A stretch of 64,000 nucleotides of DNA, taken from Nonomuraea coxensis DSM 45129. GTDB taxonomy: Bacteria; Actinomycetota; Actinomycetes; Streptosporangiales; Streptosporangiaceae. The notes under the pieces are model-generated. The model did not search any database. It saw only the letters and a program-made list of their open reading frames with translations, and had not been told where the DNA came from. This document shows positions 43,217 through 52,197 of this stretch, piece by piece. Within the stretch, counting starts at the first letter, position 1. Every line of letters starts with the position of its first letter. The stretch spans positions 3,142,501 through 3,206,500 of the forward strand of contig NZ_CP068985.1 of the NCBI RefSeq assembly GCF_019397265.1, given 5' to 3'. The position numbers and the translations under genes are program-made.

Positions 43217-44965
43217 TCAGTGCCCGCCGTACAGCTCCTCGATCTGCGCGGCGAAATCGCGCAGCACGAGGTTGCGCTTGACCTTGAGCGTCGGCGTCAG
43301 GTGCCCGCTCTCCTCCGTGATGTCCTGCTCCAGGATCGTGAACTTCTTGATCTGCTCGGCCTTCGACACCGACTGGTTCGCCCGGTCCACCGCGGCCTGC
43401 ACCTGGGCCAGCACCTCGGGGTCCGTACGCAGCTCGGCGACCGTCCGCCCGTCGGGCGCCGCCTCCGGGTCCAGGGTCACGAGGGCGGCCACGAACGGGC
43501 GCCCGTCGCCCACGACCATCGCCTGGGAGATCAGGGGATGGGCCCGGAGCAGGTCCTCCAGCGGACCCGGCGCGACGTTCTTGCCGGCGGCCGTCACGAG
43601 GATCTCCTTCTTGCGCCCGGTGATCCGCAGGTAGCCGTCGTCGTCCAGCTCGCCCACGTCGCCGGTGCGGTAGAAGCCGTCGTCGTCGAGGGCGTCGGCG
43701 GTCGCCGCCTCGTTCTTCCAGTAGCCGGCGAAGACGTTGCGCCCCTTGGCCAGCACCTCGCCGTCCTCGCCGATGCGCAGCGTGACGCCGGGCAGCGGCT
43801 TGCCCACGGTGCCGATCTTGTTGGCGCCCGGGATGTTGACCGAGCACGGCGCGGAGGTCTCGGTGAGGCCGTAGCCCTCGAAGACCTCGATGCCGACGCC
43901 CTTGAAGAAGTGGCCGAGCCGCTCGCCCAGCGCCGACCCGCCCGACACGGCGGCGGTCAGCCGCCCGCCGGTCGCGGCGCGCAGCTTGGAGTAGACGAGC
44001 CGGTCGAAGACGGCCTTGCGCAGCCGCAGCCCGAGCGGCGCGCCCCCGGCGCTCTCGGCCCGGCTCCAGGCCACCGCCACCTCGACGGCGCGGGCGAAGA
44101 TCTTGCCCTTGCCGCCCGCGATGGCCTTCTGCTCGGCCCCGTTGTAGACCTTCTCGAACACGCGCGGCACGCCCAGCAGGAACGTCGGCCGGAAGTCCTG
44201 CAGGTCGGGGGCCACGTTCTTCATGTTGGGGGTGTGCGCCATGACCGCGCCCGCCTCGACGAGCACGACCTGGATCATCCGCGCGAAGATGTGCGCCAGC
44301 GGCAGGAACAGCAGCGCGGCCGGCTCCTTGCGGGAGAACAGCGGCTCCAGCGGCCCCCGCAGCACGTTGAGCGCGGTGAACAGCAGGTTGTCGTGCGTGA
44401 TCCGGCAGCCCTTGGGGCGGCCCGTGGTGCCGGAGGTGTAGACGATCGTGGCGAGGTCGGCGGCGCGGACGCGGCCGCGGCGCTCGTCCACCTCGGCGGC
44501 GGGCACGTCGCCGCCGGACGGCGGCGCGTCGATGCGCCAGACGGCCTTCAGCCCGGGCGCGGCCTCGCGCACCGTCTCCTCGTGCGCGTCCAGCTCCACG
44601 AACGCGGCCTTGGCCTCGCTGTCGGAGAGGATCCAGCTCACCTGGTCGGCCGAGGAGGTCTCGTAGATCGGCACGGTGACCGCGCCGATCGACCAGATCG
44701 CGTAGTCGACGAGCGTCCACTCGTAGCGCGTGCGGGACATCAGCGCCACCCGGTCGCCGTGCTCCACCCCGGCCGCGATCAGCCCGCGGGCCACCTCCAC
44801 GACCTGGTCGCGGAACTCCGACGCGGTGACCGCCGGCCACCCGTCGTCGGTCTTGCGGCGCATGACGACCACGCCGGGGTCCTGCTCGGCCCGCCGGAAG
44901 ACCGTGTCGGCCAGGCTGGCCGAATCAGGCACGTCGACCAGGATCGGGACGCTGTACTCGCGCAC
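43217..44965 (-). CDS. Long-chain fatty acid-CoA ligase (FadD15-like)
   Basis: 582 residues from GTG 44965, with AGGAG 7-8 nt upstream. ANL superfamily: P-loop YTSGTTGRPKG, GYGLTET motif, hinge ITGRKKEILVTAAGKNVAPG, and a C-terminal region with K in LTPTLKVKRN. It activates long-chain fatty acids to acyl-CoA through acyl-AMP at the membrane surface. The length and sequence style match the bacterial long-chain synthetases such as FadD15. It follows the degraded stretch that carries a copy of its 3' end. Confidence 0.95.
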   Translation of the reverse strand: MREYSVPILVDVPDSASLADTVFRRAEQDPGVVVMRRKTDDGWPAVTASEFRDQVVEVARGLIAAGVEHGDRVALMSRTRYEWTLVDYAIWSIGAVTVPIYETSSADQVSWILSDSEAKAAFVELDAHEETVREAAPGLKAVWRIDAPPSGGDVPAAEVDERRGRVRAADLATIVYTSGTTGRPKGCRITHDNLLFTALNVLRGPLEPLFSRKEPAALLFLPLAHIFARMIQVVLVEAGAVMAHTPNMKNVAPDLQDFRPTFLLGVPRVFEKVYNGAEQKAIAGGKGKIFARAVEVAVAWSRAESAGGAPLGLRLRKAVFDRLVYSKLRAATGGRLTAAVSGGSALGERLGHFFKGVGIEVFEGYGLTETSAPCSVNIPGANKIGTVGKPLPGVTLRIGEDGEVLAKGRNVFAGYWKNEAATADALDDDGFYRTGDVGELDDDGYLRITGRKKEILVTAAGKNVAPGPLEDLLRAHPLISQAMVVGDGRPFVAALVTLDPEAAPDGRTVAELRTDPEVLAQVQAAVDRANQSVSKAEQIKKFTILEQDITEESGHLTPTLKVKRNLVLRDFAAQIEELYGGH

Positions 44966-45090
44966 GGATCAACTCCTCTTCGAAGGACGCCTGGACGTTA
45001 TCGCGTTAAGTTACGCGCCGGTAGCCTCGCAGGTCACGTCGTCATGGAGGCGTTATGAAGGGCATTCATCACGCTAGCAGCCACCGCTCG

Positions 45091-45096
45091 TAGGAT
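45091..45096 (+). promoter_or_regulatory. -10 element of leaderless promoter (phosphoesterase)
   Basis: TAGGAT, 7 nt before ATG 45104, with no Shine-Dalgarno. Confidence 0.5.
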
Positions 45097-45103
45097 TTGC
45101 CCC

Positions 45104-45871
45104 ATGCGGGTCCATGTGGTGAGCGACGTCCACGGCAGGGCCGACGCCCTCGCCGCCGCCGGGGAGGGCGCCGACGCGCTGATCTGCCTCGGCGACCTGA
45201 TCCTGTTCATCGACTACGACGACCACGCGCAGGGCATCTTCGCCGACCTGTTCGGCCAGGAGAAGGCCGCCGAGTTCATCGGGCTGCGCACCGCCAAGCG
45301 GTTCGACGAGGCCAGGGCCATGTCGGCGGCCCTGTGGGCGACGCTCGACGGCGACCCGCGCGAGCACATCGAGCGCAACGTCCGCGCCCAGTACGCGAAC
45401 CTCTTCGCCGCCATGCCCACCCCCGCCTACCTCACCTACGGCAACGTGGACCTCCCGCGCCTGTGGGCCGACTACGTGCGCCCCGGCCACCAGGTGCTCG
45501 ACGGCCAGACCGTGGAGATCGGCGGGCTGCGCTTCGGGTTCGTGGGCGGCGGGCTGAAGACGCCCTACCGCACCCCCAACGAGATCAGCGACGAGGAGTT
45601 CGCCGCCAAGGTCGAGGCGGTCGGCGAGGTGGACGTGCTGTGCTGCCACATCCCGCCCGCGCTGCCCGAGCTGCTCTACGACGTCGTGGCCCGGCGTTTC
45701 GAACGCGGCAGCGAGGCCACGCTGGAGGCCATCAGGCGCACCCAGCCCCGCTACGCGCTCTTCGGCCACGTCCACAACCCGCTGCACTCCCGCGCCCGGG
45801 TGGGCCGCACCGAATGCGTCAACGTGGGCCACTTCCGGGGGAAGGGCGTTCCCTTCATCCTCGAATGGTGA
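45104..45871 (+). CDS. Calcineurin-like metallophosphoesterase
   Basis: 255 residues. Metal-binding blocks of the superfamily: DVHG (VVSDVHGRAD), GDLILF, GNVD (TYGNVDLPRL), CHIPP and GHVHNP. Soluble, with no signal peptide. Could cleave phosphomonoesters or diesters; substrate unknown. It opens the run SRPBCC, ArsA-like, DUF5304, ROK on the plus strand, divergent from fadD. Confidence 0.9.
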   Translation: MRVHVVSDVHGRADALAAAGEGADALICLGDLILFIDYDDHAQGIFADLFGQEKAAEFIGLRTAKRFDEARAMSAALWATLDGDPREHIERNVRAQYANLFAAMPTPAYLTYGNVDLPRLWADYVRPGHQVLDGQTVEIGGLRFGFVGGGLKTPYRTPNEISDEEFAAKVEAVGEVDVLCCHIPPALPELLYDVVARRFERGSEATLEAIRRTQPRYALFGHVHNPLHSRARVGRTECVNVGHFRGKGVPFILEW

Positions 45872-45880
45872 CCTTCCCGG

Positions 45881-45886
45881 TACGGT
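45881..45886 (+). promoter_or_regulatory. -10 element of leaderless promoter (SRPBCC)
   Basis: TACGGT, 6 nt before ATG 45893, with no Shine-Dalgarno. Confidence 0.5.
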
Positions 45887-45892
45887 GTCCTC

Positions 45893-46330
45893 ATGGCTGA
45901 TCGCACCAGTTCGAGCATCACGATCGACGCCGCCCTCGCCGACGTCATGGCGGTCATCGCCGACTTCCCCCGCTACCCCGAGTGGGCCGGGTCGATCAAG
46001 AGCGCCGAGGTCCTCGCCACGGGCGACGACGGCCGGGCGAGCAGGGTCCGCTTCGTCCTGGACGCCGGCATGATCAGCGACACCTACACCCTCGGCTACA
46101 CCTGGGACGGTGACGAAGGCGTCGGCTGGGAGGTCGTCGAGCCCGGCAAGATGGTCTCGCAGCTGCGCGGGAGTTACCGCCTCGCCGCCTCGGGCAGTGG
46201 CACCGGCGTGACGTACGAGCTGGCCGTCGACCTCAGCGTGCCGATGATCGGCATGATCAAGCGCAAGGCGGAGAAGGTGATCGTGGACACCGCGCTCAAG
46301 GGCCTCAAGAAGCGCGTCGAAGGCCGCTGA
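45893..46330 (+). CDS. SRPBCC (START-like) lipid-binding-fold protein
   Basis: 145 residues forming one SRPBCC/polyketide-cyclase domain (SSITIDAALADVMAVIADFPRYPEW, the usual D-x-P-x-Y-P-x-W opening, and a long C-terminal helix). It resembles mycobacterial TB16.3 (Rv2185c), which sits in the same gene order. Likely binds a hydrophobic ligand or assists an envelope-lipid enzyme; ligand unknown. The next gene starts 1 nt after its stop, so the two are coupled. Confidence 0.88.
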   Translation: MADRTSSSITIDAALADVMAVIADFPRYPEWAGSIKSAEVLATGDDGRASRVRFVLDAGMISDTYTLGYTWDGDEGVGWEVVEPGKMVSQLRGSYRLAASGSGTGVTYELAVDLSVPMIGMIKRKAEKVIVDTALKGLKKRVEGR

Positions 46331-46331
46331 G

Positions 46332-47492
46332 GTGAGCCCCAGGGTCCTGCTGTTCACCGGCAAGGGCGGCGTGGGCAAGACCACCGCCGCCGCGGCCACC
46401 GCGACCCTGGCCGCGAGCCGGGGCATGAAGACGCTCGTCGTCTCCACCGACACCGCGCACTCGCTGGCCGACGCGCTCGCCGTCGAGCCCGGCGAGGTGG
46501 CCCCCGGCCTGCACCTGCACCAGGTCGACACGCAGCGGACGCTGGAGCGGCACTGGGGCGAGCTGCAGGACTACGCGCGGGGCGTGCTGTCGGAGCTGGG
46601 CCTGGACGAGGTCACCTCCGAGGAGATCACGGTGCTGCCCGGCGCCGAGGAGGTCATCGCCCTGCTGGAGCTGCGCGAGCACGCCCGCTCCGGCCGCTGG
46701 GACGTCATCGTCGTCGACTGCGCGCCCACCGCCGAGACGCTGCGCCTGCTCGCCCTGCCCGAGGCGCTCGACTGGCACGTCAACCGGCTCCTGCCGGTCG
46801 GCCGCCGGCTGGTGCGGCTGGTCGCGCCGTTCGTCCGCGGCGTGGCCCGGGTCAGCGCGCCCGGCGAGGAGGTCATGAGCGCCGGCGAGCGCTTCCACCG
46901 CGGCCTCATGGAGGTGCGCGAGCTGCTCACCGGCGACCGGTCCTCCGTCCGGCTCGTGCTCACCCCCGAGTCGGTGGTGCTGGCCGAGGCCCGGCGCACC
47001 CTTACCTCGCTCAACCTGTACGGCTACCGCGTCGACGGCGTGATCGCCAACCGCGTCTTCCCGCCGGGCGGCGCCGACGAGTGGCGCGCCCAGTGGGTGG
47101 CGGCGCAGTCGCGGCTGCTGGCCGAGGCGGAGCAGTCGTTCGCGTCGCTGCCCGTCCATGTCGTCCCCTACCTGCCCGCCGAGCCCGTCGGCAGGCAGGC
47201 GCTGACGGAGGTCGGCGAGCGGCTCTACGGCGGCAGCGACCCGTTCGCGCCGCCCGCCGGCCCCCCGCCGCTGCGGATGAGCGCCGACGAGCTGACCCTC
47301 GACCTGCCCGGCGCCGACCGCGCCGAGGTCGACCTGGCCCGCAAGGGCGACGAGCTGATCGTCACGGCCGGCCAGTACCGCAGGATCCTCGCGCTGCCCG
47401 CCGCCCTCGCCCGCAGGAAGATCAGCGGGGCGGCGCTCCGCGACGGCGTGCTGCGGGTAGCGTTCAGCCCGGGGAGCGAATCCGGCTCCTGA
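46332..47492 (+). CDS. ArsA/GET3-like ATPase
   Basis: 386 residues from GTG 46332. Deviant Walker A GKGGVGKTT, switch I DTAHSLAD, and Walker B-like VIVVDCAPTAETLRLL. The C-terminal about 70 residues form a small beta domain like the HSP20-like domain in this actinobacterial group. Despite the ArsA name no arsenic-binding Cys triad is evident. Related to M. tuberculosis Rv2184c-type proteins, of unclear function; a chaperone or assembly role is possible. Confidence 0.9.
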   Translation: MSPRVLLFTGKGGVGKTTAAAATATLAASRGMKTLVVSTDTAHSLADALAVEPGEVAPGLHLHQVDTQRTLERHWGELQDYARGVLSELGLDEVTSEEITVLPGAEEVIALLELREHARSGRWDVIVVDCAPTAETLRLLALPEALDWHVNRLLPVGRRLVRLVAPFVRGVARVSAPGEEVMSAGERFHRGLMEVRELLTGDRSSVRLVLTPESVVLAEARRTLTSLNLYGYRVDGVIANRVFPPGGADEWRAQWVAAQSRLLAEAEQSFASLPVHVVPYLPAEPVGRQALTEVGERLYGGSDPFAPPAGPPPLRMSADELTLDLPGADRAEVDLARKGDELIVTAGQYRRILALPAALARRKISGAALRDGVLRVAFSPGSESGS

Positions 47493-47505
47493 GGAGTTGA
47501 GGAGG

Positions 47506-47553
47506 ATGAGCGACCCCGCAGGCAGGGCCGCCGGTTCAGGGAGGGCCAGATGA
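47506..47553 (+). CDS. Possible 15-codon leader ORF coupled to the DUF5304 gene
   Basis: ATG 47506 has GAGGAG 9 nt upstream; 15 codons (MSDPAGRAAGSGRAR) end in a TGA that overlaps the ATG of the next gene. Could be a coupling peptide or chance. Confidence 0.25.
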   Translation: MSDPAGRAAGSGRAR

Positions 47554-47987
47554 CCGAGAGCAACGACAGGGATCCGATCGGCACCGTCGCCGACGAGGCG
47601 CGCAAGCTGTTCGACTCGATCCAGGGACGCGCCACGCGCCAGGTCGGCAAGCAGGTGTTCAACTCGTTCACCGGCGGCGGCGGGCGGCGGGAGCGCGACG
47701 TGTGGGAGGAGGCCGTGTCCGAGCCCCACGACGAGTACGTCTGCCGAGCCTGCCCGATCTGCCGGGCGATCGCGGCCCAGCGGGAGTCCGGCTCCGCCGC
47801 CTCCACCGCCGACGTGACCGGTCACCTGATGGCCGCGGGCGGTGAGCTGTTCGCCGCCGTCCGGGGCGCGCTCGACGCGCTGAGCCGCCCGGCCCCGCAG
47901 GGCGGCGCCAGGACGGACCCCCGGAGGGAGCCGCGGCAGGACGACCGGGCCGGCCGCGACGACGTGGAACACATAGATCTGGGATAG
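47550..47987 (+). CDS. DUF5304 family protein
   Basis: 145 residues from ATG 47550, with GGGAGG 5 nt upstream. The central block DVWEEAVSEPHDEYVCRACPICRAIAA holds C-x2-C-x2-C, and ADVTGHLMAAGGELFAAVR follows; both are typical of DUF5304. The C-terminus is charged and disordered. No function is known. The three close Cys could bind zinc or another metal. It sits between the ArsA-like ATPase and the glucokinase (14-nt gap). Confidence 0.82.
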   Translation: MTESNDRDPIGTVADEARKLFDSIQGRATRQVGKQVFNSFTGGGGRRERDVWEEAVSEPHDEYVCRACPICRAIAAQRESGSAASTADVTGHLMAAGGELFAAVRGALDALSRPAPQGGARTDPRREPRQDDRAGRDDVEHIDLG

Positions 47988-48001
47988 GGAGAACGACGGG
48001 C

Positions 48002-48934
48002 ATGCTCACGATCGGTGTCGACATCGGCGGGACCAAGGTCGCCGCGGGTGTGGTCGACGACCAAGGGAAGATCGTCGAACACACGCTGCGGCCCACCGCC
48101 GCCGACCGCCCCGACCTGGTGGCCGAGACGGTGGCCGGCGTCGTTCGCGAGCTGTCCGCGGGCCGGCCGATCGAGGCGGTGGGGGTGGGCGCGGCCGGCT
48201 TCGTGGACGAGACCCGCTCGGTCGTGCGCTTCGCCCCCAACCTCGCCTGGCGCGAGGAGCCGCTGCAGAAGAAGATCAGCGACCTGGTCGGACTGCCCGT
48301 CGTGATCGAGAACGACGCCAACGCCATGGCCTGGGGTGAGACCAGATTCGGCGCCGGGCGCGGCCAGTCCCACGTGGTCTGCGTGACGCTCGGCACCGGC
48401 ATCGGCGGCGGCCTGGTCTTCGACGGCGCGCTCTACCGGGGCCGCTGGGGCATGGGCGCCGAGCTGGGCCACATGCAGGTCCAGCCGGGCGGCCGGCCGT
48501 GCGGCTGCGGCAACATCGGCTGCTGGGAGCAGTACGCCAGCGGCCAGGCCCTGGTCAAGGAGGCCAGAGAGCTGGCCGAGGCCGTGCCGGAGCGGGCCGG
48601 CATCCTGCTCGGGCTGGCCGGCGGCAAGATCGAGGGCGAGGAGATCACCGAGGCCGCCCGCCGGGGCGACGAGGTCGCGCTGCGGGCGTTCGCGTCGTTC
48701 GCCGACTGGCTCGGGCAGGGCATGGCCGACCTCGCCGCGGTGCTCGACCCCGGCTGCTTCATCGTCGGCGGCGGCGTGTCCAGGGCCGCCGACCTGTTCA
48801 TCGACCGGGCCCGCGAGTCCTTCGCCGGCCGGCTCACCGGGCGCGGGCACCGGCCGCTCGCCGACATCCGGCTGGCCGAGCTGGGTGCCGCCGCCGGCGT
48901 CGTCGGCGCCGCCGACCTGGCCAGGCAGCGCTAG
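48002..48934 (+). CDS. ROK-family glucokinase
   Basis: 310 residues. N-terminal phosphate loop GVDIGGTKVAAG, sugar-site ENDANAMAWGE, catalytic Asp in that block, LGTGIGGGL, and the ROK zinc motif with G-H-M then CGCGNIGCWEQYASG. It phosphorylates glucose with ATP (or polyphosphate in some relatives). No DNA-binding domain, so it is an enzyme, not a ROK repressor. The length is standard. Confidence 0.93.
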   Translation: MLTIGVDIGGTKVAAGVVDDQGKIVEHTLRPTAADRPDLVAETVAGVVRELSAGRPIEAVGVGAAGFVDETRSVVRFAPNLAWREEPLQKKISDLVGLPVVIENDANAMAWGETRFGAGRGQSHVVCVTLGTGIGGGLVFDGALYRGRWGMGAELGHMQVQPGGRPCGCGNIGCWEQYASGQALVKEARELAEAVPERAGILLGLAGGKIEGEEITEAARRGDEVALRAFASFADWLGQGMADLAAVLDPGCFIVGGGVSRAADLFIDRARESFAGRLTGRGHRPLADIRLAELGAAAGVVGAADLARQR

Positions 48935-48944
48935 CGGCCCGGAC

Positions 48945-49667
48945 GTGACGGTCCGGATCGGCACGTACAACCTGCACGGGCTGCGCGACAGCGTGCCCGC
49001 GCTCACCCGCGTGATCGCCGGCCTGCGGGCCGACGTGCTGTGCGTGCAGGAGGCGCCCAGGTTCGGCCGGTGGCGGGCCAGGCGGCGCGCGTTCGCCGCC
49101 GCGGCGGGGATGCGGCTGGCCACCCCGGGCCGGCTCGGCGGCGTCGCCGTGCTGACCGGGCCCCGGGTGCGGGTGCTGGAGGCGCGCAGCCACGCGCTGC
49201 GCGTCTTCCTCGGGCTGGAGCTGCGCGGGCTCGCGATCGCCGTGGTGGAGGCGGGCGGGGCGCGGCTCGCGGTCGGCTCGCTCCACCTCGACCTGCACGA
49301 CCCGGCGCGGGTGCACCACGCGGCCGAGGCGGTGACGCTGATGGAGCGGGCCGCGGCGCCGTACGGGGCGGCGATCGTGCTCGGCGGCGACGTCAACGAG
49401 CGGCCGCACCAGCCGGCCTGGCGCTACCTGGCCGGGCGGCTGTCCGACTGCCACGCGGCAGCGGCGGCGGCCAGGCCCGCGGGCGGAGGACCGCCCGGGG
49501 GGCTGACGTTCCCGGCCGCGCGGCCGTCGGCGCGCATCGACGGGGTGTTCGCCGCGCCCGAGGCGCGGGTCGTGTCCTGCGGGAAAGTGGACGCCGCCGC
49601 GGCCGACCTCGCCGCCGCCAGCGACCACCTGCCGGTGGTGGCAGAGCTGTGCCTCCCCGGCGCCTGA
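48945..49667 (+). CDS. Endonuclease/exonuclease/phosphatase (EEP) family hydrolase
   Basis: 240 residues from GTG 48945, 10 nt after the glucokinase stop. EEP fold: TYNLHG, metal Glu in CVQEAPRF, LHLDLHDP, GGDVNERP and SDHLPVVAEL. No signal peptide. Substrates in this superfamily range from DNA to phospholipids; unknown here. Probably translated from the same mRNA as the glucokinase. Confidence 0.88.
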   Translation: MTVRIGTYNLHGLRDSVPALTRVIAGLRADVLCVQEAPRFGRWRARRRAFAAAAGMRLATPGRLGGVAVLTGPRVRVLEARSHALRVFLGLELRGLAIAVVEAGGARLAVGSLHLDLHDPARVHHAAEAVTLMERAAAPYGAAIVLGGDVNERPHQPAWRYLAGRLSDCHAAAAAARPAGGGPPGGLTFPAARPSARIDGVFAAPEARVVSCGKVDAAAADLAAASDHLPVVAELCLPGA

Positions 49668-49768
49668 GGACGGCCCGGAGGCCCCAGGAGGGTGGCACGG
49701 AGGGACATCGCGGGACATTCTGGCGCCCGACTCGGGCACCGGGCGGGCGGAGACCGGCGGCCAACCCG

Positions 49769-49774
49769 TAGCAT
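49769..49774 (+). promoter_or_regulatory. -10 element of leaderless promoter (secreted protein)
   Basis: TAGCAT, 6 nt before ATG 49781, with no Shine-Dalgarno. Confidence 0.5.
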
Positions 49775-49780
49775 TTGCTC

Positions 49781-50914
49781 ATGACCCGTCGCTCTCGGCG
49801 GCGTGCGCTCTTTCTGATCTTGGCGACGTCCGTGGCCTTGCCGCAGGTCACGCCCGCCGCGCATGCCGATCCCCGCAGCCCCGCCGCGATAGAGGCGTGG
49901 CAGCAGTCGACCAGCGTGCGCCTGCAGGCCGACGGCTCGCTCTCCGACGTGCTCGCCGTCTCGCCCGGCGACGTGTGGGCGGTCGGCCAGCAGGAGATCT
50001 GGGACGTGTGGAAGAACCGCGGCACCATCCGCCACTGGGACGGCTCCCGGTGGAGCGAGGTGGCCATCCGCGACGCCACCGCGGCCGGCAACCTGCGCAG
50101 CCTCGCCGCGGCAGGACCGTCCGACGTGTGGGCGGTCGGCGACGGCCACGACGGGCTGCCCTACCTCGCGCACGGCGACGTGACCGGGTTCGACCGGGTC
50201 CGCCCGCAGGGGCTGCGCTCGGGCGACTGGCTCGGCGGCGTCGACGCCAAGGGCGGCAAGGTCGTGGCGGTCGGCAGCCGCGAGAAGCGCGGCCTCGTCC
50301 TCACCGGCCAGGGCGGTTCCTGGACGGTCCAGCAGCTCAAGGACAAGGGCGCGCTCTACGCGGTCGCGGGCGGCTTCGCCGTCGGCGACACCGGCACCGA
50401 GCCGCTCATCGCGCACAACGCGGGCGGCACGTGGAAGTCCATGCCGCTGCCCTCGATCCCCGGTGGCTATCTCCGCGACATCCAGACCGACAACGCCAAG
50501 CGGGCGGTCGCGGTCGGCGGCGTCTACGGCGGCCCCGGCGACATCTCGCCGCTCGTGCTCGTCTGGAACGGCAAGAGCTGGAAGCGGCAGAGCCTGCCCG
50601 TCACCGGCGCCCGGCTCTACGGCGTGACCGGCGACGGCAAGGGCCGCTACTGGATGACCGGCTACGACCCCGACCGGGCGGCCGAGCCGTTCGTGGCGCG
50701 CTGCGAGAAGGGCACGTGCTCGGTGATCCGCGGCGGCGCCGACAAGGACCGCAGCAGGGTGCGCCTGCAGGCCGTCACCTATCTCTCGGGCAAGGGCGCG
50801 GTGTGGGCGGTCGGGCACGCGGTCGACACCTCCGACCGCTACACCGACGTCGTGGAGTCGTTCGCCCCCAAGACCACCGCGGCCGCCGCGTCCGGCGCCG
50901 GGACGAGGTCCTGA
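49781..50914 (+). CDS. Secreted beta-propeller-like protein
   Basis: 377 residues. Signal peptide with RRSRRR and a cut after AHA (about residue 29). The mature part repeats D-V-W-A-V-G units (SPGDVWAVGQ, GPSDVWAVGD, and later GAVWAVGH) with W-D-G/W-N-G strands, as in sortilin/Kelch-type propellers. There is one Cys pair near the C-terminus (RCEKGTC). No catalytic residues recognised; a binding or structural role is likely. Confidence 0.78.
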   Translation: MTRRSRRRALFLILATSVALPQVTPAAHADPRSPAAIEAWQQSTSVRLQADGSLSDVLAVSPGDVWAVGQQEIWDVWKNRGTIRHWDGSRWSEVAIRDATAAGNLRSLAAAGPSDVWAVGDGHDGLPYLAHGDVTGFDRVRPQGLRSGDWLGGVDAKGGKVVAVGSREKRGLVLTGQGGSWTVQQLKDKGALYAVAGGFAVGDTGTEPLIAHNAGGTWKSMPLPSIPGGYLRDIQTDNAKRAVAVGGVYGGPGDISPLVLVWNGKSWKRQSLPVTGARLYGVTGDGKGRYWMTGYDPDRAAEPFVARCEKGTCSVIRGGADKDRSRVRLQAVTYLSGKGAVWAVGHAVDTSDRYTDVVESFAPKTTAAAASGAGTRS

Positions 50915-50930
50915 GCCGGCGGCGCGACGG

Positions 50931-51392
50931 TCAGAGCACCGCGCCGTCGTCCCAGCCGGAGTCGTTGGGCGGGCCGTCGCCCATGCGCACCACCAGCGCC
51001 ACGAACCCGCCGATGAACGCCGCCACCGCCGTGAACAGCGCCCACCCCTCCATGTGCCAGTCGGCCATGGCGGCGACCAGGAGATAGGCGGGGCCGCCGA
51101 ACAGCGCCACCCACGCCACCTTCGTCGCCAGGTCCAGCTTGGGCAGCGGCGGGGGCGGCGGCGGCACGTAGTGCCCCTCCTCCTCGCCGTCCTCGCCCTC
51201 GTCCTGCTTGTCCTCGGGCTCGTCGAGGTCCTCCTCGAGCTCCTCCGAGGGTTTCACCACCCTCCGGGTGGGCTCGGCGGGGACGTTCTCGCTGTCCGGC
51301 CACGGCTGATCGGCCGAGTCGCGCTCGGCGGTGTCGTTGAAGGACGCGACGATCTGCCGCCAGACCTCGTCCTCGTCACTCTGGGGCGTCAC
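50931..51392 (-). CDS. Conserved actinobacterial membrane protein
   Basis: 153 residues from GTG 51392. Opens with DEVWRQIVASF, then a strongly acidic stretch (about 48-72), an eight-residue proline run after HYVPP, and two helices (about 92-110 and 116-136) ending G-D-G-P-x-x-D...GAVL. Similar proteins are known across Streptomyces and relatives without assigned function. Convergent with the secreted propeller gene. Confidence 0.8.
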   Translation of the reverse strand: MTPQSDEDEVWRQIVASFNDTAERDSADQPWPDSENVPAEPTRRVVKPSEELEEDLDEPEDKQDEGEDGEEEGHYVPPPPPPLPKLDLATKVAWVALFGGPAYLLVAAMADWHMEGWALFTAVAAFIGGFVALVVRMGDGPPNDSGWDDGAVL

Positions 51393-51438
51393 CTAGATGG
51401 GCCTCTCCACAGTGATCGCGACTTCCCCCTGGGTGCGA

Positions 51439-52197
51439 TCAGTCCCTCTGCAAGGGTACCGAGGCATGTGTACGGATGAAGTCGAGGCTGCCGGCAAAGA
51501 TCGTGTCGGCGTCGTTGTCGAGCGTCGCAACATGGTAGCTATCGGTAAGCTCCTCGATCGTGGCGTGCGGGACCCTCCTGCGGATGATCGCCACACTCGT
51601 CGGCTTCACCACGTGGTCGTCCATGCTGTGGTAGACGAGCAGCGGCTGCGTCACCCTCGCCAGGTCGGACTGCACCAGGGCCCACAGGCCGGGCAGCGAG
51701 GCCGCCGCCTTGACCGGGGTGCGGGCGTAGGCCAGCTCGCGCGCGCCGGCCTTCTTGACGTCGTTCGCCACGCCGGGCACCGACGGCACGAACCACTTCA
51801 GCAGCGGCGCCAGCCGCAGCAGCGGGACGTCGTTGGCGATGGACGGGTTGACCACGACCACGCCGCGTACGGCCGGGCCGTGCACCTCGGCGAGCCGCAG
51901 CGCCAGGCAGCCGCCGAGCGACAGCCCCGCCACGAACACCTCGGCGCAGCGTCCCTGGAGGTCCTCGAACGCCTTCTCCACCTCGGCGTACCAGTCCTCC
52001 CAATGGGTGCGGTTCATCTCCTGCCAGCGCGTGCCGTGGCCGGGCAGGCGGGGCAGCGAGACGCTGAGCCCGCGCGCCGCGAGGAACTCCGCCCACGGCC
52101 GCAGCGACTGCGGCGTGCCGGTGAACCCGTGGCAGAACAGCACGCCGATCTGGCCTCCGTCGTGGTGGTAGGGCTCCGCGCCTGGCATGAGCGGCAT
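51439..52197 (-). CDS. Alpha/beta hydrolase (carboxylesterase/monoacylglycerol lipase type)
   Basis: 252 residues from ATG 52197, with AGGAG 6-7 nt upstream. Oxyanion-side HGFTGTPQS, nucleophile elbow G-L-S-L-G-G, acid Asp in HSMDDHVV and His in DSYHVATLDND. The layout matches Est30/YvaK-like carboxylesterases acting on short-chain or monoacyl lipids. Soluble. Divergent from the acyltransferase gene, which hints at a shared lipid theme. Confidence 0.9.
   Translation of the reverse strand: MPLMPGAEPYHHDGGQIGVLFCHGFTGTPQSLRPWAEFLAARGLSVSLPRLPGHGTRWQEMNRTHWEDWYAEVEKAFEDLQGRCAEVFVAGLSLGGCLALRLAEVHGPAVRGVVVVNPSIANDVPLLRLAPLLKWFVPSVPGVANDVKKAGARELAYARTPVKAAASLPGLWALVQSDLARVTQPLLVYHSMDDHVVKPTSVAIIRRRVPHATIEELTDSYHVATLDNDADTIFAGSLDFIRTHASVPLQRD

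Noticed and set aside
43217..44965. fadD as part of a pseudogene pair
   Set aside because: All ANL motifs and both ends are intact; only the 41764-41936 copy is broken.
42812..45058. 748-codon plus-strand frame over fadD
   Set aside because: Antisense to an intact FadD; only the short 43059-43150 stretch has a possible transposase resemblance.
46332..47492. Arsenite efflux ATPase
   Set aside because: No arsenic-binding Cys triad and no ars genes nearby; the gene order fits the conserved envelope cluster.
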